Source of the DNA: Candidatus Segatella papionis
GTDB taxonomy: Bacteria; Bacteroidota; Bacteroidia; Bacteroidales; Bacteroidaceae
Reading direction: 5' to 3'
Length of the DNA stretch: 7,407 nt
NCBI GenBank assembly: GCA_002297965.1
Contig: DBLF01000051.1
Coordinates: 1-7,407, forward strand
Part shown: one piece after another, positions 1 to 5,345 of the stretch
Position numbering within the stretch: the first letter of the stretch is position 1
How the letters are laid out: the number at the start of each line of letters is the position of its first letter
Position numbers and translations under genes: made by a program
The notes under the pieces: model-generated
Told to the model about the DNA's origin: nothing
Database searches by the model: none
Seen by the model: the letters and a program-made list of their open reading frames with translations, nothing else

Positions 1-51
1 CTGAACTAACGCACCAAAAAGAAGCATTTTTCTTAACCACTTAAGGCTCAT
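1..51 (-). CDS. N-terminal fragment of a probable exported protein (cut by window edge)
   Basis: Reading the minus strand from an ATG at 51-49 gives 17 codons without a stop, MSLKWLRKMLLFGALVQ, before the window ends. The pattern (Lys/Arg cluster, then a hydrophobic stretch) looks like the beginning of a signal peptide or lipoprotein leader. A strong promoter match on the same strand ends 16 nt upstream of the ATG, so the predicted leader RNA is only about 10 nt; the GHL10 gene in this window has a similarly short promoter-to-ATG distance. A second in-frame ATG at codon 9 is possible. The upstream ATG at 58-56 is out: it reaches a stop after five codons. The mature protein is not visible, so no function can be given. 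Confidence 0.55.
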   Translation of the reverse strand, partial: MSLKWLRKMLLFGALVQ

Positions 52-107
52 TTCTCATTTGCGAGTGCAAAGGTACTACATTTTTTTGATTCCACCAAAT
101 TTTCTGC
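47..107 (-). repeat. 61-bp inverted repeat, left copy (promoter-bearing)
   Basis: Read on the minus strand from 107 to 47, this segment aligns without gaps to plus-strand 7105-7165. I count 55 of 61 matching positions, with 21 identical bases in a row covering the -7 box and the region just after it. The copy includes the A-tract, both promoter boxes and the predicted first transcribed bases, and ends inside the start of the leftward gene. Confidence 0.85.
68..99 (-). promoter_or_regulatory. Bacteroidetes-type promoter for the leftward gene at the window edge
   Basis: On the minus strand, TTTG (99-96) is followed after 20 nt by TACCTTTG (75-68). This matches the Bacteroidetes primary sigma consensus TTTG-N19-21-TAnnTTTG. 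Transcription should start around position 60, just ahead of the ATG at 51. The A-rich stretch between and upstream of the boxes is typical of strong promoters in this phylum. The promoter lies downstream of the acetyltransferase stop (115) and is nearly identical to the tRNA promoter at the other end of the window. Confidence 0.75.
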
Positions 108-114
108 ATATTTT

Positions 115-636
115 TTACAAAAAAAATTGCAAAAAGTAAGCATCCTCATATCCCCCATCGCTTTCACCAGACACGGAGAGCCACTGGCGGAGTATCTTAT
201 CGCCCTGAAATCCAACAGATTCCAGCATTCTGACCGTCTTCGTATTTCGGATGCCCACTATCGCATATACTTGATGCAAATGGAGCACCCTACGGGCATA
301 ATCCAACAAATGCAGGATGGCGGAAGCCGCCAACCCCTGTCTGCGGAACTCTTGTCGAATGACCACGCCCAACTCGGCACGCTGGTGACGAGGGTCGAAA
401 TTCATCAGGTCGATGATGCCCACCGCCTGATGCTGACTGTTCTCGATGATGAACCGCACCTGCTTGTCGGTGTAAATGTCGGCGGTGGACGAGGTGATAT
501 AGTCGAGCAACACCTGTCGGGAGTAAGGCACATTGGTATTGCCCACCTCCCAGAGGCTCTCGTCATTCTCTATCTCGAAGAGGAAATCCAAATCCTCCGG
601 CTCCATCGCCCGCAAATGAATGTTTTGTTTTTCCAT
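115..636 (-). CDS. GNAT-family N-acetyltransferase
   Basis: A 173-residue protein with the GCN5-related acetyltransferase fold, which moves an acetyl group from acetyl-CoA to an amine. The N-terminal strand and 'RAMEPEDLDFLFEIEND' (about 9-25) are typical of the RimJ/SpeG-like branch. Motif A lies at about 88-106: ELGVVI followed by RRQGLA (98-103), which fits the Q/R-x-x-G-x-G/A pyrophosphate-binding loop. Motif B is RNTKTVRMLESVGF (130-143). Length is normal for a single-domain GNAT. The start is the ATG at 636-634; no Shine-Dalgarno site is evident. It lies 47 bp behind the glycosyltransferase gene on the same strand, so it is probably co-transcribed and last in the run. The acceptor could be a protein N-terminus, a polyamine or an amino sugar; the sequence does not decide. 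The last codons are very T-rich (FLQFFL). Confidence 0.9.
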   Translation of the reverse strand: MEKQNIHLRAMEPEDLDFLFEIENDESLWEVGNTNVPYSRQVLLDYITSSTADIYTDKQVRFIIENSQHQAVGIIDLMNFDPRHQRAELGVVIRQEFRRQGLAASAILHLLDYARRVLHLHQVYAIVGIRNTKTVRMLESVGFQGDKILRQWLSVSGESDGGYEDAYFLQFFL

Positions 637-683
637 CTATTTGTCTTTCTATAGCTAATTACCTATTTTTCCTATTTGTTTTC

Positions 684-1826
684 CTATATATTAATGTACG
701 CGCGTACATTATATATATTGTCCATTTCTTCCCTGTCCAGCACCTCTCTCTCGGTGATTACCTTTCCGATGTCTTGGGTATAGGTGGCAATCTTGGTGTG
801 CCCATCCGACCTCATCGAAAGCTGGCGCAAGATTTCCTCATAGCTCATCTTGTCGGCGTCGAAGAGGAAGCAATCGGAAGGTTCCCACTCACGAGGCGTA
901 AAGAAGCCCAGACTTTTCCTCACCCTGCCCACCGTCATCCTGGCAAGGGCTACACAGGCACTGGCATAGATGGCCATCTTAATGGGCAGGCTGATGAGGA
1001 ACGACATGCCCGAATAATGCTTGCGAAAAAAGATGAGCATCGCCTCATAGAACACATGCACATAGCGGAAACTGGACTTCTCGGTGCTCTCGCCCTTGTA
1101 ATGCAGGATGTCGAGCGGCAAGAAATAATTGTGATAACCCGCCTTGAGGATGCGACAGGAAAGGTCGATGTCCTCGCCATACATAAAGAAATCCTCGTCG
1201 AGAAGCCCCACCCTATCCAGCGCCGAGCGACGCAACATACAGAAGGCTCCGCTCACCACCTCTATCTGATGGGGAGCATCCCACGAGAGATACCCCATAT
1301 AATATCTGCCAAACAGGCGATGGCGGGGCCAACGATTGCAAAAGCCCAGCATCTTGAAGAAGGAAACCAAAGGCGTGGGCAAGCCCCTGCGACTCTCCAA
1401 CGCCCGCTTGCCAGCGGCATTAAGCATCCGAACTCCCACCGCACCTGCATCTAGATGGGCTTCCATAAACTGCACGCATGCCGCCAACACGTGTTCGCCC
1501 ACGATGGTGTCGGGATTGAGCAACAAGACATACTCGCCTTGGCTCTGCCGAATAGCCAGGTTGTTGGCACGGGCAAAGCCCAGATTATGGGCACTCGCCA
1601 CGAAGCGCACCATCGGATAACGTTCCCGGGGATAACGCTGCCGCAAATAGGCAAGCGATCCATCGGAAGAATGATTATCCACCACGATGACTTCAGCCAT
1701 CTGCTCGTCGCCCTGCTGCCATCGGGTTTCCTCGCCCATCACCTCGAAGGCACGAAGCACGGAGCGAAGACACTGGTCGAGGTAATACTTCACGTTATAG
1801 TTGACAATGACAACGGAGAGTTTCAT
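684..1826 (-). CDS. Family 2 glycosyltransferase (GT-A fold, rhamnosyltransferase-like)
   Basis: A 380-residue inverting glycosyltransferase of family GT2, acting at the inner face of the cytoplasmic membrane on a nucleotide-sugar donor. The N-terminus SVVIVNYN (4-11) is the classic nucleotide-binding strand. VIVVDNHSSDGS (46-57), NLGFARANN (81-89) and NPDT (104-107, the DxD-like metal site) follow in order. FMYGEDIDL (214-222) carries the acidic ED motif near the catalytic base, and HYKGEST (242-248) closes the domain. One hydrophobic segment lies at about 275-295. The last 65 residues (from about 316) are a soluble tail I do not recognise. The first in-frame start is a GTG at 1832, but the ATG at 1826 places SVVIVNYN at the usual distance and is preferred. 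The gene follows the membrane-protein gene by 47 bp that contain a 17-bp tandem repeat. Likely roles are in capsule, LPS or exopolysaccharide synthesis; the acceptor is unknown. Confidence 0.92.
   Translation of the reverse strand: MKLSVVIVNYNVKYYLDQCLRSVLRAFEVMGEETRWQQGDEQMAEVIVVDNHSSDGSLAYLRQRYPRERYPMVRFVASAHNLGFARANNLAIRQSQGEYVLLLNPDTIVGEHVLAACVQFMEAHLDAGAVGVRMLNAAGKRALESRRGLPTPLVSFFKMLGFCNRWPRHRLFGRYYMGYLSWDAPHQIEVVSGAFCMLRRSALDRVGLLDEDFFMYGEDIDLSCRILKAGYHNYFLPLDILHYKGESTEKSSFRYVHVFYEAMLIFFRKHYSGMSFLISLPIKMAIYASACVALARMTVGRVRKSLGFFTPREWEPSDCFLFDADKMSYEEILRQLSMRSDGHTKIATYTQDIGKVITEREVLDREEMDNIYNVRAYINI
692..711. repeat. Perfect 20-bp palindrome at the 3' end of the glycosyltransferase gene
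   Basis: TAATGTACGCGCGTACATTA is its own reverse complement. Allowing one unpaired T at 691, the arms extend by another six A/T pairs (TATATA on each side), giving a stem of roughly 16 bp. It encodes residues 373-378 (NVRAYI) and the extended arm reaches the TAG stop at 684-686. It is not followed by a T-run on the minus-strand transcript, so it is not a standard intrinsic terminator. Confidence 0.9.
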
Positions 1827-1847
1827 GGGCACGATTCTTTTGTTTAA

Positions 1848-1881
1848 TGGTTTCCTTTATTTGATGGTTTCCTTTATTTGA
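1848..1881. repeat. 17-bp tandem duplication between two genes, containing a stop codon
   Basis: TGGTTTCCTTTATTTGA occurs twice in a row (1848-1864 and 1865-1881), with a degraded third start (TGTTTCC, 1882-1888). On the minus strand each copy reads ATCAAATAAAGGAAACC. The copy nearest the upstream gene supplies its last two codons and its TAA stop (1876-1874); the other lies in the untranslated gap before the glycosyltransferase ATG. Each copy also carries AAAGGAA, a purine-rich block, though both lie further from the ATG than a normal ribosome-binding site. Confidence 0.9.
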
Positions 1882-2326
1882 TGTTTCCAGACTGTTCCTC
1901 CTCGGCTGTGGTTTCATCCGTGCATCTCTCCATGGAAGGATAGACGAAGAACAGACAGAGCAACAAGATGATGGCCATATAGCCAAAGGCTGGCGACATG
2001 GTCTGATAATACATCCAGGTGTTGACGAGCATAGGCAGGCAGAGCATATTGATGCGAGCCGTGCCCCAAGAGAGCAGAGCATCGCCCTTGCGAGCCACCA
2101 ATCTTCGGCGAACGCTCTTCAGGCTGAAAAGTTTCAACGCCACAGGGATGACCAGGATGGTAAGCAGTTCCATCACCACCAAGATGCCAAACACCCAGGT
2201 GGTGGAGGCAGAGAGATCGGTAGGCGTGAGAATTTCGGTCTCATAAAGCGCCACCATCAACAAGGCGATGCCAACCATCAGAAAAAACTGGGTCTTCAAT
2301 ATTTGTTGTACTTGCTTGATATTCAC
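1874..2326 (-). CDS. Conserved-looking four-helix membrane protein of unknown function
   Basis: I do not recognise this 150-residue protein. It has four likely membrane helices: about 14-33 (FFLMVGIALLMVALYETEIL), 43-66 (starting TWVFGILVVMELLT), 92-110 (starting INMLCLPMLVNTW) and 112-131 (starting FGYMAIILLLCLFF). A basic loop between helices 2 and 3 (KSVRRRLVARK, about 70-80) suggests that this loop faces the cytoplasm. The C-terminus is short, acidic and polar (TDETTAEEEQSGNIK). The start is a GTG at 2326-2324: I see no in-frame ATG upstream, and starting at the next Met (residue 17) would cut into helix 1. It lies 54 bp after recR and 47 bp before the glycosyltransferase, on the same strand. 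A supporting role in the envelope is possible but unsupported. Confidence 0.75.
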   Translation of the reverse strand: MNIKQVQQILKTQFFLMVGIALLMVALYETEILTPTDLSASTTWVFGILVVMELLTILVIPVALKLFSLKSVRRRLVARKGDALLSWGTARINMLCLPMLVNTWMYYQTMSPAFGYMAIILLLCLFFVYPSMERCTDETTAEEEQSGNIK

Positions 2327-2334
2327 GATAAAAT

Positions 2335-2362
2335 GAGTGTTGAATGTTGAGTGTTGAATGTT
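2335..2362. repeat. Four tandem 7-bp units (GARTGTT) between recR and the next gene
   Basis: The plus strand reads GAGTGTT, GAATGTT, GAGTGTT, GAATGTT, then GAG. This can be read as four heptamers or as two exact copies of a 14-bp unit. The array ends 9 bp upstream of the GTG start of the membrane protein gene, on the side where a ribosome-binding site would lie, and 18 bp from the recR stop. Confidence 0.9.
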
Positions 2363-2380
2363 GAGCGATCAAGCTCTGGG

Positions 2381-2995
2381 CTACGTAGTGGAGAAAGGGG
2401 TGCGATTGAGAATGCTGCGCCCCAACGTAACCTCATCGGTATATTCCAGTTCATCGCCCACGGATATGCCTCGAGCTATCACGGATAGCTTCACGGGATA
2501 GTCGGCAAGCTTGCGGGAGATATAGAAATTGGTGGTGTCGCCCTCCATCGTACTGCTCAACGCCAGGATGACCTCCTGGATGCCGCCCTCAGCCACACGA
2601 CGCACGAGAGAATCTATCTCCAAATCGGCGGGACCAATGCCATCCATCGGCGAAATGATGCCGCCCAAGACATGATAGAGTCCACGGAACTGCTGGGTGT
2701 TCTCCACCGCCAACACATCCTGCACATTCTCCACCACACAGATGGTGGTGGCATCTCTGCGCCCATCGGAACAGATGGGACAAATCTCGGTGTCGCTGAT
2801 GTTATGGCAAACCTTGCAGTATTTCACCTCACGCTTCAAGCGAGCCACGGAATCCACAAATTGGGTGACATCGGCATCGCTCCTGCGAAGCATGAAAAGC
2901 ACAAGGCGCAAAGCCGTCTTGCGCCCGATGCCCGGCAGTTTGGCGAACTCGCCCACCGCTTTCTCCAACAATACAGAAGAATATTGCTGCGCCAT
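2381..2995 (-). CDS. recR: Recombination mediator protein RecR
   Basis: RecR works with RecF and RecO to load RecA onto SSB-covered single-stranded DNA in gap repair. The 204-residue length is normal. Domains in order: helix-hairpin-helix around PGIGRKTALR (21-30); a four-cysteine zinc finger with C60, C63, C72 and C75 (KYCKVC and ICPIC); the TOPRIM domain from about 82 (TICVVEN, with E89), including GLYHVLGGIISPMDGIGP (105-122); and the C-terminal ARGISVGDELEYTDE segment (175-187). No key residue is missing. A GTG at 3001 is in frame, but the ATG at 2995 gives the usual MxQQY-type N-terminus seen in Bacteroidetes RecR. The start lies 5 nt after the stop of the outer-membrane barrel gene with no obvious Shine-Dalgarno site, so translational coupling is likely. 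Confidence 0.97.
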   Translation of the reverse strand: MAQQYSSVLLEKAVGEFAKLPGIGRKTALRLVLFMLRRSDADVTQFVDSVARLKREVKYCKVCHNISDTEICPICSDGRRDATTICVVENVQDVLAVENTQQFRGLYHVLGGIISPMDGIGPADLEIDSLVRRVAEGGIQEVILALSSTMEGDTTNFYISRKLADYPVKLSVIARGISVGDELEYTDEVTLGRSILNRTPFSTT

Positions 2996-3000
2996 ACTCA

Positions 3001-3483
3001 CTAGAGATAAATGCCCAATCCTACCTTGAAGCCCACCGTGGAGTGGTCGGAATGGTTTTTGAAGCTCTGGTCGTAATAGATGGCTGGCTCGATGGTGACC
3101 TGACGGCTGATGAAATAAGCATAGCCTACCTCCACTCCCGGCATCAAGTCGTTGTAGCTACCCGTATGAACCAACTTGGCGCCAAAACCGAGGTAGAGTC
3201 CGTTCTGTTCGATGTAATATCTGCCCTGTGCCCCCACGGAGAAATAATCCTTCACACCGTCTTGTCCGGAGTGAGTGTATTCCGCCTGACCCAAGAGCAT
3301 CAAGTCTTTATCCACGAAATATCCCGCCTTCGCCTGTACGCCAAACTTAAAGTCTTCCGTACCATTATAGCTCAGACTCAGTCCTGTGAGCGAAGCGCCA
3401 CAATACTTTTTACCACTTTCAAACTGAGCATTGGCTCCCATGCTTACCATGAGAGCCAACGCTGCGAATACTAATTTTTTCAT
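3001..3483 (-). CDS. Small outer-membrane beta-barrel protein
   Basis: A 160-residue secreted protein. Residues 1-20 form a Sec signal peptide (MKKLVFAALALMVSMGANAQ) with an A-x-A cleavage site before Gln20. The mature part has alternating hydrophobic/polar strands separated by polar turns, for example FKFGVQAKAGYFV, LMLLGQAEYTHS, YFSVGAQGRYYIE, LYLGFGAKLVHTG, VEVGYAYFI, VTIEPAIYYDQS and VGFKVGLGIYL. That is about eight strands, as in the OmpA/OmpX-like barrel superfamily (PF13505-type), with a hydrophobic final residue. The annotated ORF could begin at a GTG at 3489, but the ATG at 3483 starts the signal peptide directly and is preferred. It sits 105 bp after cstA and 5 nt before recR. No specific ligand or enzyme activity can be read from the sequence. 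No clear promoter was found in front of it. Confidence 0.85.
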   Translation of the reverse strand: MKKLVFAALALMVSMGANAQFESGKKYCGASLTGLSLSYNGTEDFKFGVQAKAGYFVDKDLMLLGQAEYTHSGQDGVKDYFSVGAQGRYYIEQNGLYLGFGAKLVHTGSYNDLMPGVEVGYAYFISRQVTIEPAIYYDQSFKNHSDHSTVGFKVGLGIYL

Positions 3484-3522
3484 ACGCACAAATAATGTGT
3501 TTAATATATATATTCTATTCTT

Positions 3523-3604
3523 TTATCCTTTCGGAAATTTATTCTTCTCGAATACTTATCCTTTCGGATATTTATCATTTCTGATTACTTATGCCCTCTG
3601 ATAC
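3523..3604. repeat. Array of five 16-17-bp mini-palindromes at the 3' end of cstA
   Basis: Plus-strand units are 3523-3539, 3540-3555, 3556-3572, 3573-3588 and 3589-3604, alternating 17 and 16 bp. Four contain short inverted repeats around a TTTC or TTCTC centre: TATCC/GGAAA (one mismatch), TATTC/GAATA (perfect), TATCC/GGATA (perfect) and ATCA/TGAT (perfect). The fifth unit, TTATGCCCTCTGATAC, is degenerate and contains the cstA stop and last codons. Units 1+2 and 3+4 also form a 33-bp direct repeat. In the cstA transcript the loops would read GAAA (a GNRA tetraloop) or GAGAA. The array fills most of the gap between cstA and the barrel gene. Confidence 0.85.
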
Positions 3605-5118
3605 TTGCGGTACCAAGCGAAGAACCAAACCAAGGCAAGCACCAAGATGATGACGCTACCGGTATAAGCCACTGGCTCGCTCAACGCCAAAGCCGTAGGC
3701 GAGATGAGCAGGAAGGTGGAGCAAACCACCGTCATAAACAAGGCTGGCACCAAGGTGATGATGAATGGTTTCTTGCGCTGCACCAGATAGACCGTCAGTG
3801 TCCAGAGGGTGAAGACAGACAGAGTCTGGTTAGCCCAACCGAAGTACTGCCAGATGATATTGAAACCATCAGGATTCTCCATCTGCCAAACCAGGATAGC
3901 CATCGTGACGGCAAACAAAGGAATGCAGACATAGAGACGGCGACGCATGGAGTGCTGCTCCAAGCCTATCGCCTCGGCGATAATGAGGCGGGCACTGCGA
4001 AGCGCCGTATCACCACTGGTGATAGGAGCTGCCACCACACCCAGCAAGGCAAGGATGCCACCGGCGATGCCGAGCCAGCTGGAACATACTATCTTAACCA
4101 CCGTAGGGGCATCGAAGTTCTGGATGAGCGACTTGCCACCATCCACCTGGGCGATGAACTGCTGGGCAACCTCAGGGCTCACGCACTCACGCCATCCACC
4201 ATAATAGAAGAAGTACATGGAGACGGTGGCCCAAATCAAGGCTACCACGCCCTCGGTAATCATCGCACCATAGAAGATAGGGCGACCCATCTTCTCGCTC
4301 TTCATACAGCGAGCCATCAAAGGGCTCTGGGTGGCATGGAAACCGCTGATGGCTCCACATGCGATGGTGATGAAGAGGCATGGGAAGAGCGGACTCTTCT
4401 GCATGAAAGGCTCCGTGCCCAACCACGCTGGGTTCTCATTGAGATTGCAAGAAGCCAAATCGCTCCAAAGCTCTGGCAAGGTAGGCCACTTGATGAACAA
4501 GCCCACCATCAACGCTGCAGCCATAAACAGCAAGGAGAAGGCAAACAGCGGATATACCTTGCCGATAATCTTGTCGATAGGCAACAAGGTGGCGATGATG
4601 TAATAGATGAAGATGACGATGATCCAGAACATCTGTCCACCCACAAAGGAACCCGAGTTGCAAATGCCATCCAAGATAATGGCTGGGCTATATACGAAGA
4701 CGGCACCCACCATCATGAGGAGCAGAACGGAGAACACCAACATCACCTTCTTGGTTCTTCCGCCCAGATATTTGCCCACCAACTCAGGAAGGCCCGCGCC
4801 CTCGTTGCGGATGCTCAGCATACCACTGAGGTAATCGTGCATGGCGCCGGCGAAGATGCAGCCGAAGATAATCCACAGATAAGCCACAGGACCATACCAC
4901 GCACCCATGATAGCGCCGAAGATAGGACCAGTGCCAGCAATATTGAGGAACTGGATCATAAAGATTTTCCAACTAGGCAGCACCAAGAAGTCGACACCAT
5001 CGGCTTTGGTCACCGCAGGCGTAGGACGATCGTCGGGACCGAACACATGCGCCACAAATTTTCCATAAAGAAGGTAACCCAAAACAAGGGCAACCAAACT
5101 AATAATGAAACTGACCAT
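3589..5118 (-). CDS. cstA: CstA-family carbon starvation protein, pyruvate/peptide transporter (short form)
   Basis: A 509-residue inner-membrane protein of the CstA family (PF02554). In E. coli, family members CstA and BtsT import pyruvate, and CstA has been linked to peptide uptake during carbon starvation. The N-terminus (helix 1-20, then FGPDDRPTPA) and LNIAGTGPIFGAIMGAWYGP (58-77) are family hallmarks. So are AGAMHDYLSGMLSIRNEG (90-107), ACGAISGFHATQSPLMARC (253-271), APITSGDTALRSARLI (364-379) and FGWANQTLS (426-434). I estimate 12 to 14 membrane helices. It is about 200 residues shorter than the E. coli proteins, but the last segment ends in a helix plus a basic tail (WYRKYQRA), so it looks complete, not truncated. 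The ATG at 5118 follows a predicted leader of about 155 nt with three 22-bp repeats. Its promoter overlaps that of the divergent GHL10 gene. Substrate is inferred from the family only. Confidence 0.95.
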   Translation of the reverse strand: MVSFIISLVALVLGYLLYGKFVAHVFGPDDRPTPAVTKADGVDFLVLPSWKIFMIQFLNIAGTGPIFGAIMGAWYGPVAYLWIIFGCIFAGAMHDYLSGMLSIRNEGAGLPELVGKYLGGRTKKVMLVFSVLLLMMVGAVFVYSPAIILDGICNSGSFVGGQMFWIIVIFIYYIIATLLPIDKIIGKVYPLFAFSLLFMAAALMVGLFIKWPTLPELWSDLASCNLNENPAWLGTEPFMQKSPLFPCLFITIACGAISGFHATQSPLMARCMKSEKMGRPIFYGAMITEGVVALIWATVSMYFFYYGGWRECVSPEVAQQFIAQVDGGKSLIQNFDAPTVVKIVCSSWLGIAGGILALLGVVAAPITSGDTALRSARLIIAEAIGLEQHSMRRRLYVCIPLFAVTMAILVWQMENPDGFNIIWQYFGWANQTLSVFTLWTLTVYLVQRKKPFIITLVPALFMTVVCSTFLLISPTALALSEPVAYTGSVIILVLALVWFFAWYRKYQRA

Positions 5119-5153
5119 TTTCTTTTATTGTTTATTAAATTTTCTCTCTTCTC

Positions 5154-5173
5154 TAGATATTCTTATTTATCTA
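5154..5173. repeat. 6-bp inverted repeat in the predicted cstA leader
   Basis: TAGATA (5154-5159) and TATCTA (5168-5173) are separated by 8 nt. In the cstA transcript this could fold as a small A/U hairpin between the 22-bp repeats and the start codon, about 35 nt before the ATG. Stability would be low; it may be chance in A/T-rich DNA. Confidence 0.4.
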
Positions 5174-5239
5174 TTCTTTTTGCGCTTTTTCGCTGTTCGT
5201 TTTGCGTTTTTTCGCTGTTCTTTTTGCGCTTTTTCGCTC
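5174..5239. repeat. Three 22-bp tandem repeats in the cstA leader
   Basis: Units lie at 5174-5195, 5196-5217 and 5218-5239. Units 1 and 2 differ at two positions; units 1 and 3 differ only at the last. Each has two T-tracts (4 to 6 T) separated by GCG or GCGC and ends in CGCT(G/C). In the cstA RNA each unit holds GCG, an A-run and CGC, able to form a tiny 3-bp hairpin. The 22-bp period is close to two helical turns, so the A/T-tracts recur on nearly the same face of the DNA, which favours intrinsic bending. Confidence 0.92.
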
Positions 5240-5279
5240 ATTGTTTGCGAAATTACAACTTTTTATATGAATTGCACCG

Positions 5280-5310
5280 CAAAAGTACGATTTTTATTTG
5301 AGATACGAAA
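5280..5310 (-). promoter_or_regulatory. Predicted cstA promoter
   Basis: On the minus strand, TACTTTTG (5287-5280) matches the TAnnTTTG -7 box. Nineteen nt upstream lies TTTC (5310-5307), a 3/4 match to the TTTG -33 box. Transcription would start near 5273 and give a leader of about 155 nt. The upstream box lies inside the spacer of the opposing GHL10 promoter. Confidence 0.55.
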
Positions 5311-5327
5311 AAATATTGGTATCTTTG
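5297..5327 (+). promoter_or_regulatory. Promoter of the GHL10 gene
   Basis: TTTG (5297-5300), a 19-nt spacer and TATCTTTG (5320-5327) match the Bacteroidetes consensus exactly. The ATG at 5346 lies 18 nt after the -7 box, so the leader RNA should be only about 10-13 nt. This promoter also argues against the longer reading frame that starts with TTG at 5298, because that codon is part of the -33 box. Confidence 0.8.
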
Positions 5328-5345
5328 TTGGCAAATTGTAAGAAT

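Noticed and set aside
127..654. A 175-codon plus-strand open frame opposite the GNAT gene
   Set aside because: The minus-strand frame has full GNAT motifs; the plus frame shows none and has no promoter match before it.
774..1454. A 226-codon plus-strand frame opposite the glycosyltransferase
   Set aside because: The opposite strand encodes all GT2 motifs in order; this frame has none.
3484..3522. Possible promoter in front of the barrel gene (ATTATTTG on the minus strand)
   Set aside because: The first bases do not fit TAnn, no TTTG-like box lies 19-21 nt upstream, and the box would end only 5 nt before the ATG.
3952..5301. A 449-codon open frame on the plus strand opposite cstA
   Set aside because: It is the antisense of a clearly recognised membrane protein; its translation is rich in His, Glu and Gln with no known motif, and it has no promoter or start signal. 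Long antisense frames are expected where the coding strand avoids certain codons.
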